A DNA stretch of 64,000 bases from Caecibacter massiliensis (GTDB lineage Bacteria > Bacillota > Negativicutes > Veillonellales > Megasphaeraceae). Below, piece after piece: positions 8,155-15,071 of this stretch; positions within the stretch are counted from its first letter, which is position 1; every line of letters starts with the position of its first letter. The stretch is from assembly GCA_900095875.1 (NCBI GenBank), contig LT608311.1, positions 1,054,001 to 1,118,000 on the forward strand. Reading direction: 5' to 3'. The notes below the pieces were generated by a model. The model was not told the DNA's origin. It did not search any database and worked only from the letters and a program-made list of their open reading frames with translations. The translations under genes were made by a program, and so were the position numbers.

Positions 8155-8181
8155 GGACCCACGGCCGGAGGTCGTGGGTCC
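8155..8181. repeat. 27-bp palindrome of two element arms
   Basis: GGACCCACGGCC and GGTCGTGGGTCC face each other around a GGA loop (12 bp with one G-T pair). These are the two arms that bound the larger mosaic elements elsewhere. The copy lies just upstream of the primase ribosome-binding site. Confidence 0.85.
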
Positions 8182-8182
8182 T

Positions 8183-8342
8183 ATGCTGATTTGATGAAAA
8201 TGAGGCCCCTTCCGCCACTCCGTGGCCCTATCTCTGCTCTCCGTTTTGGCGACCAGCCTGCATCTCCCTACGGGTCGATACCTGCTGGGCCAAAAAGGGC
8301 CCTCACGGGGACGGCAAAGATCCCCAGTCCGTCAAACCAGCT
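8183..8342. other. degenerate intergenic repeat remnants
   Basis: After the palindrome comes ATGCTGATTTGATGAAAAT, a decayed match to the ATGCTGATTTTTGTATAAAA segment of the mosaic element, then GC-rich sequence with a GTCCGTCAAACCAGCT relic of the REP-like hairpin. I see no gene. Confidence 0.5.
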
Positions 8343-8377
8343 GCTAGTTGCTAACCGCTGACTGCTAACTGCTGCCT
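8343..8377 (+). repeat. 7-bp-phased array, GCTNNYN units
   Basis: Five heptamers in phase read GCTAGTT, GCTAACC, GCTGACT, GCTAACT and GCTGCCT. Confidence 0.75.
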
Positions 8378-8443
8378 GCGATTTTCATATCAAATCGTTA
8401 AGTAACAGGCTATACCCATGCAGGGAGATCCTGCCTTTTCTGA

Positions 8444-8499
8444 CCACTAACCACTGACCTACGGCCTACGACGAACGATGAACGAACTACTAACTACGA
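8444..8499 (+). repeat. 7-bp-phased array of eight drifting heptamers
   Basis: Eight consecutive heptamers read CCACTAA, CCACTGA, CCTACGG, CCTACGA, CGAACGA, TGAACGA, ACTACTA and ACTACGA. Each resembles its neighbour and phase is never lost. It ends about 11 nt before the stop codon of the DUF669-like gene (minus strand). Confidence 0.85.
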
Positions 8500-8509
8500 C
8501 CCTTCCCTG

Positions 8510-8932
8510 TCAGAACGGGGCCGGTTCGTCTGTCGGGACGATGTAGCGGTCTATCTGATTGTATTTTTTCCCGTTGTATTCCCGGAGGGAGATGCGGGCG
8601 CGCCCTTGTTTTGCTATGAGTTTCTTCCATTCGATGGTGATTTTGTCACCGACCCGGGCCAGTCCCAGTGTCCGGGCGAAGCTGGAGAGTTTGTACCGCA
8701 TTTTCCGGCAATAGTAGAAGCGGTCGATGATTTCCGTTTCTCCCTCATCGGTCACGACGGATAGTCTCGCCTCTACCATGGGGCACGAAGGAATCTTGCT
8801 GCTGCCTTCATAGGTCGAAAAGGCCACATCCCGTACGGTGAAATCGTATTCACCCGGTGCCAGTTCCAGATATTCCGGCTCGTCCATAATTTCAATAGCC
8901 TCGTCAAAAGATAATACGTCATTCAGTTCCAT
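8510..8932 (-). CDS. DUF669-like phage protein
   Basis: This 140-residue acidic protein starts at ATG 8930-8932 with AAAGGAGA 9 nt upstream; the longer frame to 9034 would run through the promoter. The pattern APGEYDFTVRDV, then a middle strand VEARLSVV, then DRFYYCRKMRYKLSSFARTLG, then a basic end, matches DUF669 proteins of phages, which sit in replication modules and probably bind DNA. That role is inferred. It precedes the primase-helicase (372 nt gap filled with repeats). A strong promoter and tandem palindromes lie upstream, suggesting repression by a factor not in this window. Confidence 0.75.
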   Translation of the reverse strand: MELNDVLSFDEAIEIMDEPEYLELAPGEYDFTVRDVAFSTYEGSSKIPSCPMVEARLSVVTDEGETEIIDRFYYCRKMRYKLSSFARTLGLARVGDKITIEWKKLIAKQGRARISLREYNGKKYNQIDRYIVPTDEPAPF

Positions 8933-8965
8933 GTCACAGATTCTCCTTTCAAGATGTAATTTTTT

Positions 8966-8993
8966 TGCATGATGCATTTGCACTTCCTGCAAA
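8966..8993. promoter_or_regulatory. tandem palindromes, operator candidate
   Basis: TGCATGATGCA (8966-8976) and TTTGCA-N5-TGCAAA (8977-8993) abut each other between the promoter at 9006-9034 and the start of the DUF669-like gene. They would sit about +6 to +33, where a bound repressor could block transcription. Confidence 0.55.
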
Positions 8994-9005
8994 CGAACTG
9001 ATTTG

Positions 9006-9034
9006 AGCCTAGCATAAAATCCAGCATATGTCAA
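9006..9034 (-). promoter_or_regulatory. promoter of the DUF669-like/primase module
   Basis: On the minus strand a perfect TTGACA (9034-9029), a 17-nt spacer and TAGGCT (9011-9006) with a TGC extension. Confidence 0.65.
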
Positions 9035-9039
9035 AAAAA

Positions 9040-9076
9040 TGCAGATTAGAAAATAGTGAGAAAATTTTAATCTGCA
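9040..9076. promoter_or_regulatory. inverted repeat upstream of the module promoter
   Basis: TGCAGATTA (9040-9048) and TAATCTGCA (9068-9076) are perfect inverted repeats 19 nt apart just upstream of the -35. They may be an activator or repressor site, or a remnant insertion boundary. Confidence 0.4.
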
Positions 9077-9124
9077 AGTTATGTTATTTGTAAAACCACT
9101 ACCTCAAAGTTCCCTGCAGGATGC

Positions 9125-9162
9125 AAAAAAACCTGCCGCACTCTGGGTGCAACAGGTTTTTC
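9125..9162 (-). terminator. Rho-independent terminator after larC
   Basis: On the minus strand AAAAACCTG...CAGGTTTTTTT flanks an inner GCAC/GTGC stem. It closes the CobT-paralogue/LarC transcription unit about 85 nt after the LarC stop. Confidence 0.85.
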
Positions 9163-9245
9163 CGTTTGGTATTCTATTCAATCCGTCTCCGGATCACGGG
9201 GATACGCCGGACGATGCTGCCTGGTTCCTTTTTTTGCTGCCAGTC

Positions 9246-10127
9246 TCAGAACTTCTTGCATTCACCGATGAAGCCGCGCAGGACGTTGGGGATGGCCAGG
9301 TCTTTGGTTCCTGCCCCGTAAGCCGTGGTTTCATGGATCAGTTCTTCCGGCCGCGGGCCGGCATAGGAGGCCAGTGTCTTGACCAGAGCGGCTCCCGTCG
9401 GGGTGACGAGTTCGCCATCGATATCGGTCGAGTAATAGGGCAGTCCTGCCAGGAGTTCTGCCGTTGCCGGTGCCGGTACGGGCATGATGCCATGGGCACA
9501 GCGGACGAATCCGCTCCCCACGTGGAGGGCCGATGTGCCGATTTGTTCGATATGCAGGTAGTCGAGGGCCCAGATGGTCCCTACGATATCGAGGATGCAG
9601 TCGATGGCGCCGACTTCATGGAAATGGATATCGCTGACGGGTACGCCGTGTACTTTGGCTTCCGCTTCGGCCAGGGCCTGGAATACGGCCAGGCTCTTTT
9701 GTTTGATTTCTTCCGTAAACGGCGAGGCTTCGATGATGGCCGTGATATCGGCCAGTCCCCGGTGCTGATGATGGTGATGATGGCCCGTGGCATCGATGAG
9801 GGAAGCTGCCGTCTTCACGGTCTGGCCGTGATTGTGATGGTCGTGGTGACCGTGGCCGTGGCCTTCTTCGTGGCCGTGGTCGTGATGATGACCTTCTTCA
9901 TGGTCATGATGGTGGTGATGGTCCTGTTCCGAGTCGAGGAGGACATTATAATACACGGACTGGATCCCCAGTTTGTTGACCGGCTGGCAGATCAGGGAAT
10001 AGCCGTCCAGTCCCAGCTGGGCCATGGCTTTTTGAAATTCTTCAAAGGGAACGCCTGCCTGAATCAGCATGCCGATGAACATATTGCCACTGATACCGGA
10101 AAAGCAGTCAAGATACAATGTTTTCAT
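9246..10127 (-). CDS. larC: LarC-like nickel insertion protein, N-terminal (LarC1) half only
   Basis: LarC inserts nickel into the pincer nucleotide cofactor of lactate racemase and related enzymes. The 293 residues begin with LYLDCFSGISGNMF, the family hallmark, and carry VHFHEVGA-like DIHFHEVGAIDCI and VPAPATAELL. Residues 70-122 hold three histidine-rich runs with more than 25 His, a likely nickel-binding loop. The family's C-terminal half (LarC2), which in Lactobacillus plantarum is joined by programmed frameshift, is not seen: the next 140 bp hold only a terminator. No larA, larB or larE is in the window. It follows the CobT paralogue. Confidence 0.85.
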   Translation of the reverse strand: MKTLYLDCFSGISGNMFIGMLIQAGVPFEEFQKAMAQLGLDGYSLICQPVNKLGIQSVYYNVLLDSEQDHHHHHDHEEGHHHDHGHEEGHGHGHHDHHNHGQTVKTAASLIDATGHHHHHQHRGLADITAIIEASPFTEEIKQKSLAVFQALAEAEAKVHGVPVSDIHFHEVGAIDCILDIVGTIWALDYLHIEQIGTSALHVGSGFVRCAHGIMPVPAPATAELLAGLPYYSTDIDGELVTPTGAALVKTLASYAGPRPEELIHETTAYGAGTKDLAIPNVLRGFIGECKKF

Positions 10128-10221
10128 ATACGTATAGCACCTCTTTTTTTATATATCTATATATAGTAGTATACTCACGAATGTTTTCCATGCCTATCCC
10201 CATAGGGGGCATCGGGCTTTT

Positions 10222-11214
10222 TTAGTCTTCTTTCATCGATTCCACGGCCGCGTCGAGGACGGAGAGGCCCAGAACCGATCCCATGGCCTGGTCGTCTTTT
10301 CCGGGATCGCTGACGACGGGGTTCAGGTGCAGGTATTCCATCTGCATCCGGTGTACCGGTTCGGCATAGGCCGCCGAAGGAAATACGTATCCCATGACGG
10401 CTGGCTGCAGAGCCTGTGCTATCAGGACGGCCGCCCCGGTGACGGCGTTGTCAAAGACCAGCGCGACGTGGCGGTGTGCGGCTGACAAGATGCATCCCAC
10501 CATGGCGGCGACATCGGGCGCGCCGGCTTTCTGCAGCAATTCGAGCGGCCGGGTACAGTCCAGTCCATGAGTACGCAGCACCGCGCCGAGCATTTTCATT
10601 TGATTCTTTTCTTTCAGTGAACCGGCAAGGTCCGGCATCTGGGAGCGGTAAAAGGCCGCCGTCAGGATAAAGGCCGTCAGGATGGACCGTTCTCCCAGGC
10701 TGCCTATGCCGATGGCCGTATAGCCTTCATCGGCCAGGTTCTGGCCAATCTGGATGCCGCTGTACAGGGCATCGAGCATTTCGTCTTCCGCCATGGCCGG
10801 GCCATTTCCATAGTAGTGGCTCCCGGCCATGACTTTCAGTACCTGGACGCCCGGTGATTCTGGAATGTCTTCCTGAAGCCCCATGTCGAGGAGCAGGACA
10901 CCGGCTCCTACTTTGTGTGCGACCTTGTTGATGGGGCCGCGGCCGCTGGCGATTTCCAGGGCGTCGGCCTTGCTGTTTTTGCCCTGCGATTCATTTTTAC
11001 CGCCATCGACGGCGTGATCGGCCGCAAAAATGATGACGGCCTTTTTCAACAGGTCATGGCGTTCACTGCCCCGTATGGCCGCCAGCCGTCCAGCCAGGTG
11101 ACACAAAACCGTATCGGCCTGACCGGAGGCAGCCAGTTTTTCTTCATAGGAACGGGCAAAATCCCCGTCCACTGGTTCTATCATTGAAATAAATTGCTGA
11201 AATTCCGCATCCAT
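10222..11214 (-). CDS. divergent CobT paralogue lacking the catalytic glutamate
   Basis: The 330-residue protein has the CobT fold, with IIFAADHAVD (61-70), GINKV-like GPINKVAHKVGAGVLLLDMG and a C-terminal helix. The base-binding loop is GIGSLGERS (169-177) instead of GEMGIGNTT, and the LGEGTGA motif with the catalytic Glu is replaced by DDQAMGS (307-313). It is therefore unlikely to be an ordinary CobT. Sporomusa and Veillonella use two CobT homologues (ArsA, ArsB) as one enzyme to make phenolic cobamides, so a partner role with cobT at 1150-2211 is possible. It lies 94 nt upstream of larC. AAAGGAGG precedes the ATG. Confidence 0.8.
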   Translation of the reverse strand: MDAEFQQFISMIEPVDGDFARSYEEKLAASGQADTVLCHLAGRLAAIRGSERHDLLKKAVIIFAADHAVDGGKNESQGKNSKADALEIASGRGPINKVAHKVGAGVLLLDMGLQEDIPESPGVQVLKVMAGSHYYGNGPAMAEDEMLDALYSGIQIGQNLADEGYTAIGIGSLGERSILTAFILTAAFYRSQMPDLAGSLKEKNQMKMLGAVLRTHGLDCTRPLELLQKAGAPDVAAMVGCILSAAHRHVALVFDNAVTGAAVLIAQALQPAVMGYVFPSAAYAEPVHRMQMEYLHLNPVVSDPGKDDQAMGSVLGLSVLDAAVESMKED

Positions 11215-11756
11215 GTCGTTTCCTCCTTTGCGTAGTATCTATAGTATATCACAGGAATGGCGGTCGTAAAAAGGAAGCCTTTTTCACGACTATTCGTTGT
11301 TTTAAATTTTTCAGAGGCAGTGTATCCTAAGTTCTCATTATCAAAATGTTTTAATAAGATAAAACGTTATACTTTTATTTTTTATTATATATATAAAATA
11401 TTTCATTATATAATTTTGCTATTTTCTGTATTTCCAACGTATAGGTGTAACGTCATACGGCACTTTTCTATACAAATTTGTAATAAACAGCAGTACCGAA
11501 TATCATATTACATGTAAAGATTGTTGTAAAAACACGGCAAAAGTAAATCATGTCGTGCCGTTATAGCATAAATCTTTATCATTTAAAGATTGCGTATTTG
11601 TCCTTTTGTCCACTGAAGGAAGAAAGGCTCTTGAATTTTTTGTCGTAAAGACTTATAGTTAAGGCGTGATACAGGGTATGTCCTTTGCGGGTCCTCTCAT
11701 TCATTATCTTTCCGCAGAGGATGGTGCTACTAAAATTTAAGAAGGAGGTTTTTTGT
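11215..11756. other. AT-rich divergent intergenic region
   Basis: No gene is supported in these 540 bp between the CobT paralogue and cstA. Two hairpins are visible: GTCGT..AAAAGG/CCTTTT..ACGAC at 11265-11292 and ACGGCA/TGCCGT at about 11533-11561. The rest is very AT-rich and probably holds both promoters. Confidence 0.5.
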
Positions 11757-13646
11757 ATGAACGGTTTGTTTGTTGTTATTATTTCTGCATTAGTGTTCAT
11801 ACTGGCTTACCGTTTCTACGGTGCTTTCATCGGTGCCAAGGTCCTGACGGTCAACCAGTACAATGTCACACCGGCCTTCCGTTTCGAAGATGGTCATGAC
11901 TATGTACCGACGAATAAGTACGTCGTATTTGGTCATCACTTCGCTGCTATCGCTGGTGCTGGCCCGCTCGTAGGCCCGGTCATTGCTGCCCAGTTCGGCT
12001 ATCTGCCCGGTGCCTTGTGGATCCTCATCGGTGGTGTTCTCGCCGGTGCTGTCCATGACTGTGTTATCCTCTTCTGCTCCATGCGCTACGATGGTAAATC
12101 CATCGCTGAAATCGCAAAAGCCCAGATTGGTGATAAGACAGGTCTGGCTACGTCCTTTGCCGTATTGTTCCTGAATATCCTCGCTATGGCTGGTATGGCC
12201 GTTGTTATTTCCAACGCCCTCCATGACAGCCCCTGGGGCACATTCACCATCGGCATGACGATTCCTATCGCTCTGTTCATTGGTATTTACATGCAGTTCC
12301 TTCGTCCTGGCAAAATCAAGGAAGGTACGGTCATCGGTGTCGTCCTGACATTGCTGGCTGTTGTCGCTGGTCCTGCTGTACAGGCTTCCCCGACACTGGC
12401 TCCGATTTTCACCATCAGCCGCCACGGAATTGATATCGCCCTGATCATCTACGGTTTCGTTGCCGCAGCTCTTCCGGTTTGGCTGCTCCTGGCTCCGCGT
12501 GATTACCTCTCCACGTACATGAAGATTGGTACTATCGGTGCCCTGGCTATCGGCGTTATCGTCGTCGGCCCGACCATCCAGATGCCGGCCCTCACCCAGT
12601 TCTGCGCTGGCGGCGGCCCGGTCATCACTGGCCCTGTTCTTCCGTACATCTTCATCACCATCGCCTGCGGTGCTGTTTCCGGTTTCCATTGCATGATTTC
12701 TACTGGTACAACTCCGAAGATGCTGATGAATGAACGCTCCATCGTTCCTGTCGGTTATGGCGCTATGCTGACCGAATCCTTCGTAGCTATGATGGCCCTC
12801 ATCGCAGCTACATCCCTCGTTCCGAATGATTACTTTGCTATCAACTCCACAGCTGAACATTTCAATGCTCTCGGCATGCAGGTCGTCGATCTGCCGCAGT
12901 TGAACGCAATGGTTGGTGAAAACGTTGCCCATCGTCCTGGCGGTGCTGTATCGCTGGCTGTCGGCATGGCATTCATCTTCTCCAACATCCCTGGTCTTGA
13001 TTCTCTCATGAGTTACTGGTATCATTTCTGCATCATGTTCGAAGCCTTGTTCATCATGACAATCATCGATGCCGGCACACGTGTTGGCCGTTACATGCTG
13101 CAGGAACTCGTTGGCCGCGTATGGACCAAATTCGGCGATCCCCATTGGACTCCGGGCGCCATCATCGCATCGGCTGCTATCTCTGGCGCATGGGGCTATA
13201 TCCTCGTACAAGGCAACTTGTCCACGATTTGGCCGATATTCGGTGTATCCAACCAGCTGCTCGCCATCATCACCCTGGCTATTTCCTCTGTTGTTATCTG
13301 CAGCATGGGTAAAGCCCGCTATGTATGGGTCACGGGTCTTCCGTGGGCATTCCTGACTGTCGTTATCTTCTGGGCTGACTTCCTCAACATGTTTGGTCTG
13401 TATCTGCCGAAGGGCGAAATGCTCCTGTTCGCCGTATCTGCCATCATGCTGATCCTGGTCATCATTGTAAGTATCAGTTCTCTCAGAAAGTGCTTCGAAC
13501 TGTCCAAGACGGTTCCGGCCAGCTACACGACTACCAAGTCGGTAGAAGAAGAAGGACTGAAGAAACTCCAGGAACTGGTCGCTACGGATCCGAAAGCAAA
13601 ACGCTTCGCCGAACTGACCTGCCCGAAAGACTTCAAACAGGCCTAA
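11757..13646 (+). CDS. cstA: CstA-family carbon-starvation/pyruvate or peptide transporter
   Basis: This 629-residue integral membrane protein matches the CstA family: an N-terminal helix, then RFEDGHDYVPTNKYVVFGHHFAAIAGAGPLVGPV-type sequence around residues 40-75, and about 16 hydrophobic segments. Family members take up pyruvate or peptides during carbon limitation. The start is ATG 11757 with AAGGAGG about 7 nt upstream; the frame opens at 11685 but without a ribosome site. It is single, ended by a strong terminator at 13664-13698. No LytS/LytR-type sensor genes adjoin it. Confidence 0.92.
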   Translation: MNGLFVVIISALVFILAYRFYGAFIGAKVLTVNQYNVTPAFRFEDGHDYVPTNKYVVFGHHFAAIAGAGPLVGPVIAAQFGYLPGALWILIGGVLAGAVHDCVILFCSMRYDGKSIAEIAKAQIGDKTGLATSFAVLFLNILAMAGMAVVISNALHDSPWGTFTIGMTIPIALFIGIYMQFLRPGKIKEGTVIGVVLTLLAVVAGPAVQASPTLAPIFTISRHGIDIALIIYGFVAAALPVWLLLAPRDYLSTYMKIGTIGALAIGVIVVGPTIQMPALTQFCAGGGPVITGPVLPYIFITIACGAVSGFHCMISTGTTPKMLMNERSIVPVGYGAMLTESFVAMMALIAATSLVPNDYFAINSTAEHFNALGMQVVDLPQLNAMVGENVAHRPGGAVSLAVGMAFIFSNIPGLDSLMSYWYHFCIMFEALFIMTIIDAGTRVGRYMLQELVGRVWTKFGDPHWTPGAIIASAAISGAWGYILVQGNLSTIWPIFGVSNQLLAIITLAISSVVICSMGKARYVWVTGLPWAFLTVVIFWADFLNMFGLYLPKGEMLLFAVSAIMLILVIIVSISSLRKCFELSKTVPASYTTTKSVEEEGLKKLQELVATDPKAKRFAELTCPKDFKQA

Positions 13647-13663
13647 TCTAGTCTGGTAATAGA

Positions 13664-13698
13664 AAAGGACGATCGCATTTGCGGTCGTCCTTTTTTTG
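13664..13698 (+). terminator. Rho-independent terminator after cstA
   Basis: GGACGATCGC and GCGGTCGTCC form a stem around ATTT, followed by seven T. Confidence 0.92.
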
Positions 13699-13725
13699 GT
13701 ATATAGTAGGATCGAGGTGATTTTC

Positions 13726-14634
13726 ATGAATACAACACAGCCCTGCATGGACTGTCCCCGTCAATGCCATGTCGTCCGGCCCCTTACCAGTGACGGCATC
13801 TGCCCGGACCTTCCCGGCTATTGCCACAGTCCACTCCAGCCGGTGCTGGCACGGGCGGCCCTGCATTTTTGGGAAGAGCCGTGCATCAGCGGCAGCCGCG
13901 GATCGGGAACGGTCTTTTTTTCCAGCTGCAACCTGCGCTGCTGTTTCTGCCAGAATTCCCAAATCAGCATGGATGGCAAAGGCATCCCCATCACGGTGTC
14001 CCGGCTCCGGGCCATCTACCACGAACTTATCGCCCAAGGGGCACACAATATCAATCTCGTAACCCCCACGCCCTATACGCGGTCCATCCTGGAAAGCCTA
14101 TCAGAGCCGCTGCCCGTACCAGTGGTCTACAACTGCGGCGGCTATGAACGGGTAGAAACGATCCGGGCCTTCGAGGGAAAAGTCCAGATTTACCTGCCCG
14201 ACCTGAAGTACATGGACCCGGCCATGGCCGAGTGCTACAGCGGAGCCCGGAACTATCCGGACGTAGCGGCCCGGGCCATCCTCGCTATGTACGACCAGAC
14301 GGGCCCCTATGTTCTGGACGACGACGGCATACTCCAGAAAGGCGTCGTCATCCGCCATCTCATCCTGCCCGGCCACGTAGACAATACAAAGCACGTCATC
14401 GATTGGGTACGGGACCACTTCGGACCAGAACAAGTCCTGTTCAGCCTCATGCGCCAGTACGTCCCCTGCGGCAGGGCCAGTGAATACCCGGAAATCAACA
14501 GACCCCTCACGGATGAAGAATACGACGAGGCCGAACAATATCTCTTTGACAGCGGCATCGAAGATGGATTCGTACAAGAAAAATCCAGTGCCAGCGAAGG
14601 ATTCATCCCGGCGTTTGACGGGACCGGCGTATAA
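13726..14634 (+). CDS. PflX-like radical SAM protein
   Basis: The 302-residue protein has the radical SAM cluster motif CNLRCCFC (C-x3-C-x2-C) inside FFSSCNLRCCFCQNSQIS and belongs to the PflX/COG1313 group, which resembles pyruvate formate-lyase activase but has unknown substrates. Two extra cysteines near the N-terminus (CMDCPRQC) are typical of this group. The start at ATG 13726 has GAGGTG 6 nt upstream. A TGGTATAT element 25 nt upstream may be its promoter. A mosaic repeat element begins 3 nt after its stop codon. Confidence 0.85.
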   Translation: MNTTQPCMDCPRQCHVVRPLTSDGICPDLPGYCHSPLQPVLARAALHFWEEPCISGSRGSGTVFFSSCNLRCCFCQNSQISMDGKGIPITVSRLRAIYHELIAQGAHNINLVTPTPYTRSILESLSEPLPVPVVYNCGGYERVETIRAFEGKVQIYLPDLKYMDPAMAECYSGARNYPDVAARAILAMYDQTGPYVLDDDGILQKGVVIRHLILPGHVDNTKHVIDWVRDHFGPEQVLFSLMRQYVPCGRASEYPEINRPLTDEEYDEAEQYLFDSGIEDGFVQEKSSASEGFIPAFDGTGV

Positions 14635-14637
14635 GAG

Positions 14638-14843
14638 AACCCACGGCCGGAGACTTATTTCCCCTGTCTCACCCGGTATGACGCCATCTGCTTCGTTGTC
14701 ATCAGTCGCCATAGCGCCGCTATGACTCCTTCTTCCGCCTTGCATCTGACACCATCCCAGGCGATTCAGGATGGAAACCGTCCCCGGTCGTGGGTCCTTT
14801 AGTGCTGAGTTTATATAGAAAAGTCGGTTCGACGAACTGGTTT
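14638..14843 (+). repeat. mosaic 3'-UTR-type element, full copy
   Basis: It starts 3 nt after the PflX-like stop: arm AACCCACGGCCGG, a core with CATCTGCTTCGTTGTC, TAGCGCCGCTA and TTGCATCTGACACC, closing arm CCGGTCGTGGGTCC (to 14797), a GTTTATATAGAAAA stretch and a hairpin GTCGGTTCGACGAACTGG. The core aligns with the opposite strand of the 191-bp copies at 18002-18192 and 24398-24588. Confidence 0.8.
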
Positions 14844-14870
14844 CTTCGTCAAACTCCAAACTATCCCTTC
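14844..14870 (+). repeat. short 7-bp-phased tract
   Basis: It reads in phase CGTCAAA, CTCCAAA, CTATCCC and TTCCCGG, between two mosaic elements. Confidence 0.6.
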
Positions 14871-14970
14871 CCGGCCCCGCCGACGATGCCTGACGTAAAA
14901 CGCCAGCCGTCGCGGCACTAGGATTGCTAATTTTAAGTATAAAGAGCCGGTTCGACGAACCGGCTCTTTT
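14871..14970 (+). repeat. partial mosaic element with terminator-like REP hairpin
   Basis: It carries the segment CCCCGCCGACGATGCCTG, then ACGTAAAACGCCAGCCGTC, CGCGGCACTAGG, then a perfect hairpin AGAGCCGGTTCG/CGAACCGGCTCT with TTTT after it. The order matches the ends of the copies at 17950-18192 and 24350-24588 in reverse orientation. Confidence 0.8.
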
Positions 14971-15033
14971 CATCAAACACCAAACTTCAAACTATCCCTT
15001 CCCACTAATCACTGACCACCGGCCACTAACCAC
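14971..15033 (+). repeat. 7-bp-phased array of nine units
   Basis: Units in strict phase: CATCAAA, CACCAAA, CTTCAAA, CTATCCC, TTCCCAC, TAATCAC, TGACCAC, CGGCCAC, TAACCAC. A further phased piece TCGATGA, ACGACCA, ACGGCTC follows at 15048-15068, next to the stop of the dehydrogenase gene. Confidence 0.85.
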
Positions 15034-15071
15034 CAGCTTTTTCTCTTTCGATGAACGACCAACGGCTCTTC

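Noticed and set aside
8138-8218. N-terminal extension of the primase to ATG 8216-8218
   Set aside because: The 27 extra codons are made by an intergenic palindrome and lie upstream of a strong ribosome site, so they are unlikely to be translated as part of the protein.
8343-8499. Heptad tracts as CRISPR
   Set aside because: The units are 7 bp without spacers, so this is not a CRISPR array.
9831-9925. Repeated GTGATG-type triplets resembling a CRISPR or satellite
   Set aside because: They are His codons (CAT/CAC) of the nickel-binding loop of LarC in frame, not a non-coding repeat.
9081-10166. 361-codon open frame antisense to larC
   Set aside because: The His codon runs of larC read as Val/Met runs on the other strand; there is no ribosome site and the frame starts inside the module promoter.
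11257-11517. 86-codon frame between the CobT paralogue and cstA
   Set aside because: It is AT-rich with no ribosome site and gives an irregular Phe/Ile/Tyr-rich peptide; probably not a gene.
11790-13748. 652-codon open frame antisense to cstA
   Set aside because: It mirrors the codon pattern of cstA, has no ribosome site and gives a low-complexity polar protein. Similar long antisense frames cover larC, ilvB, pyk and the dehydratase gene; they come from few Leu-TTA, Leu-CTA and Ser-TCA codons in this genome.
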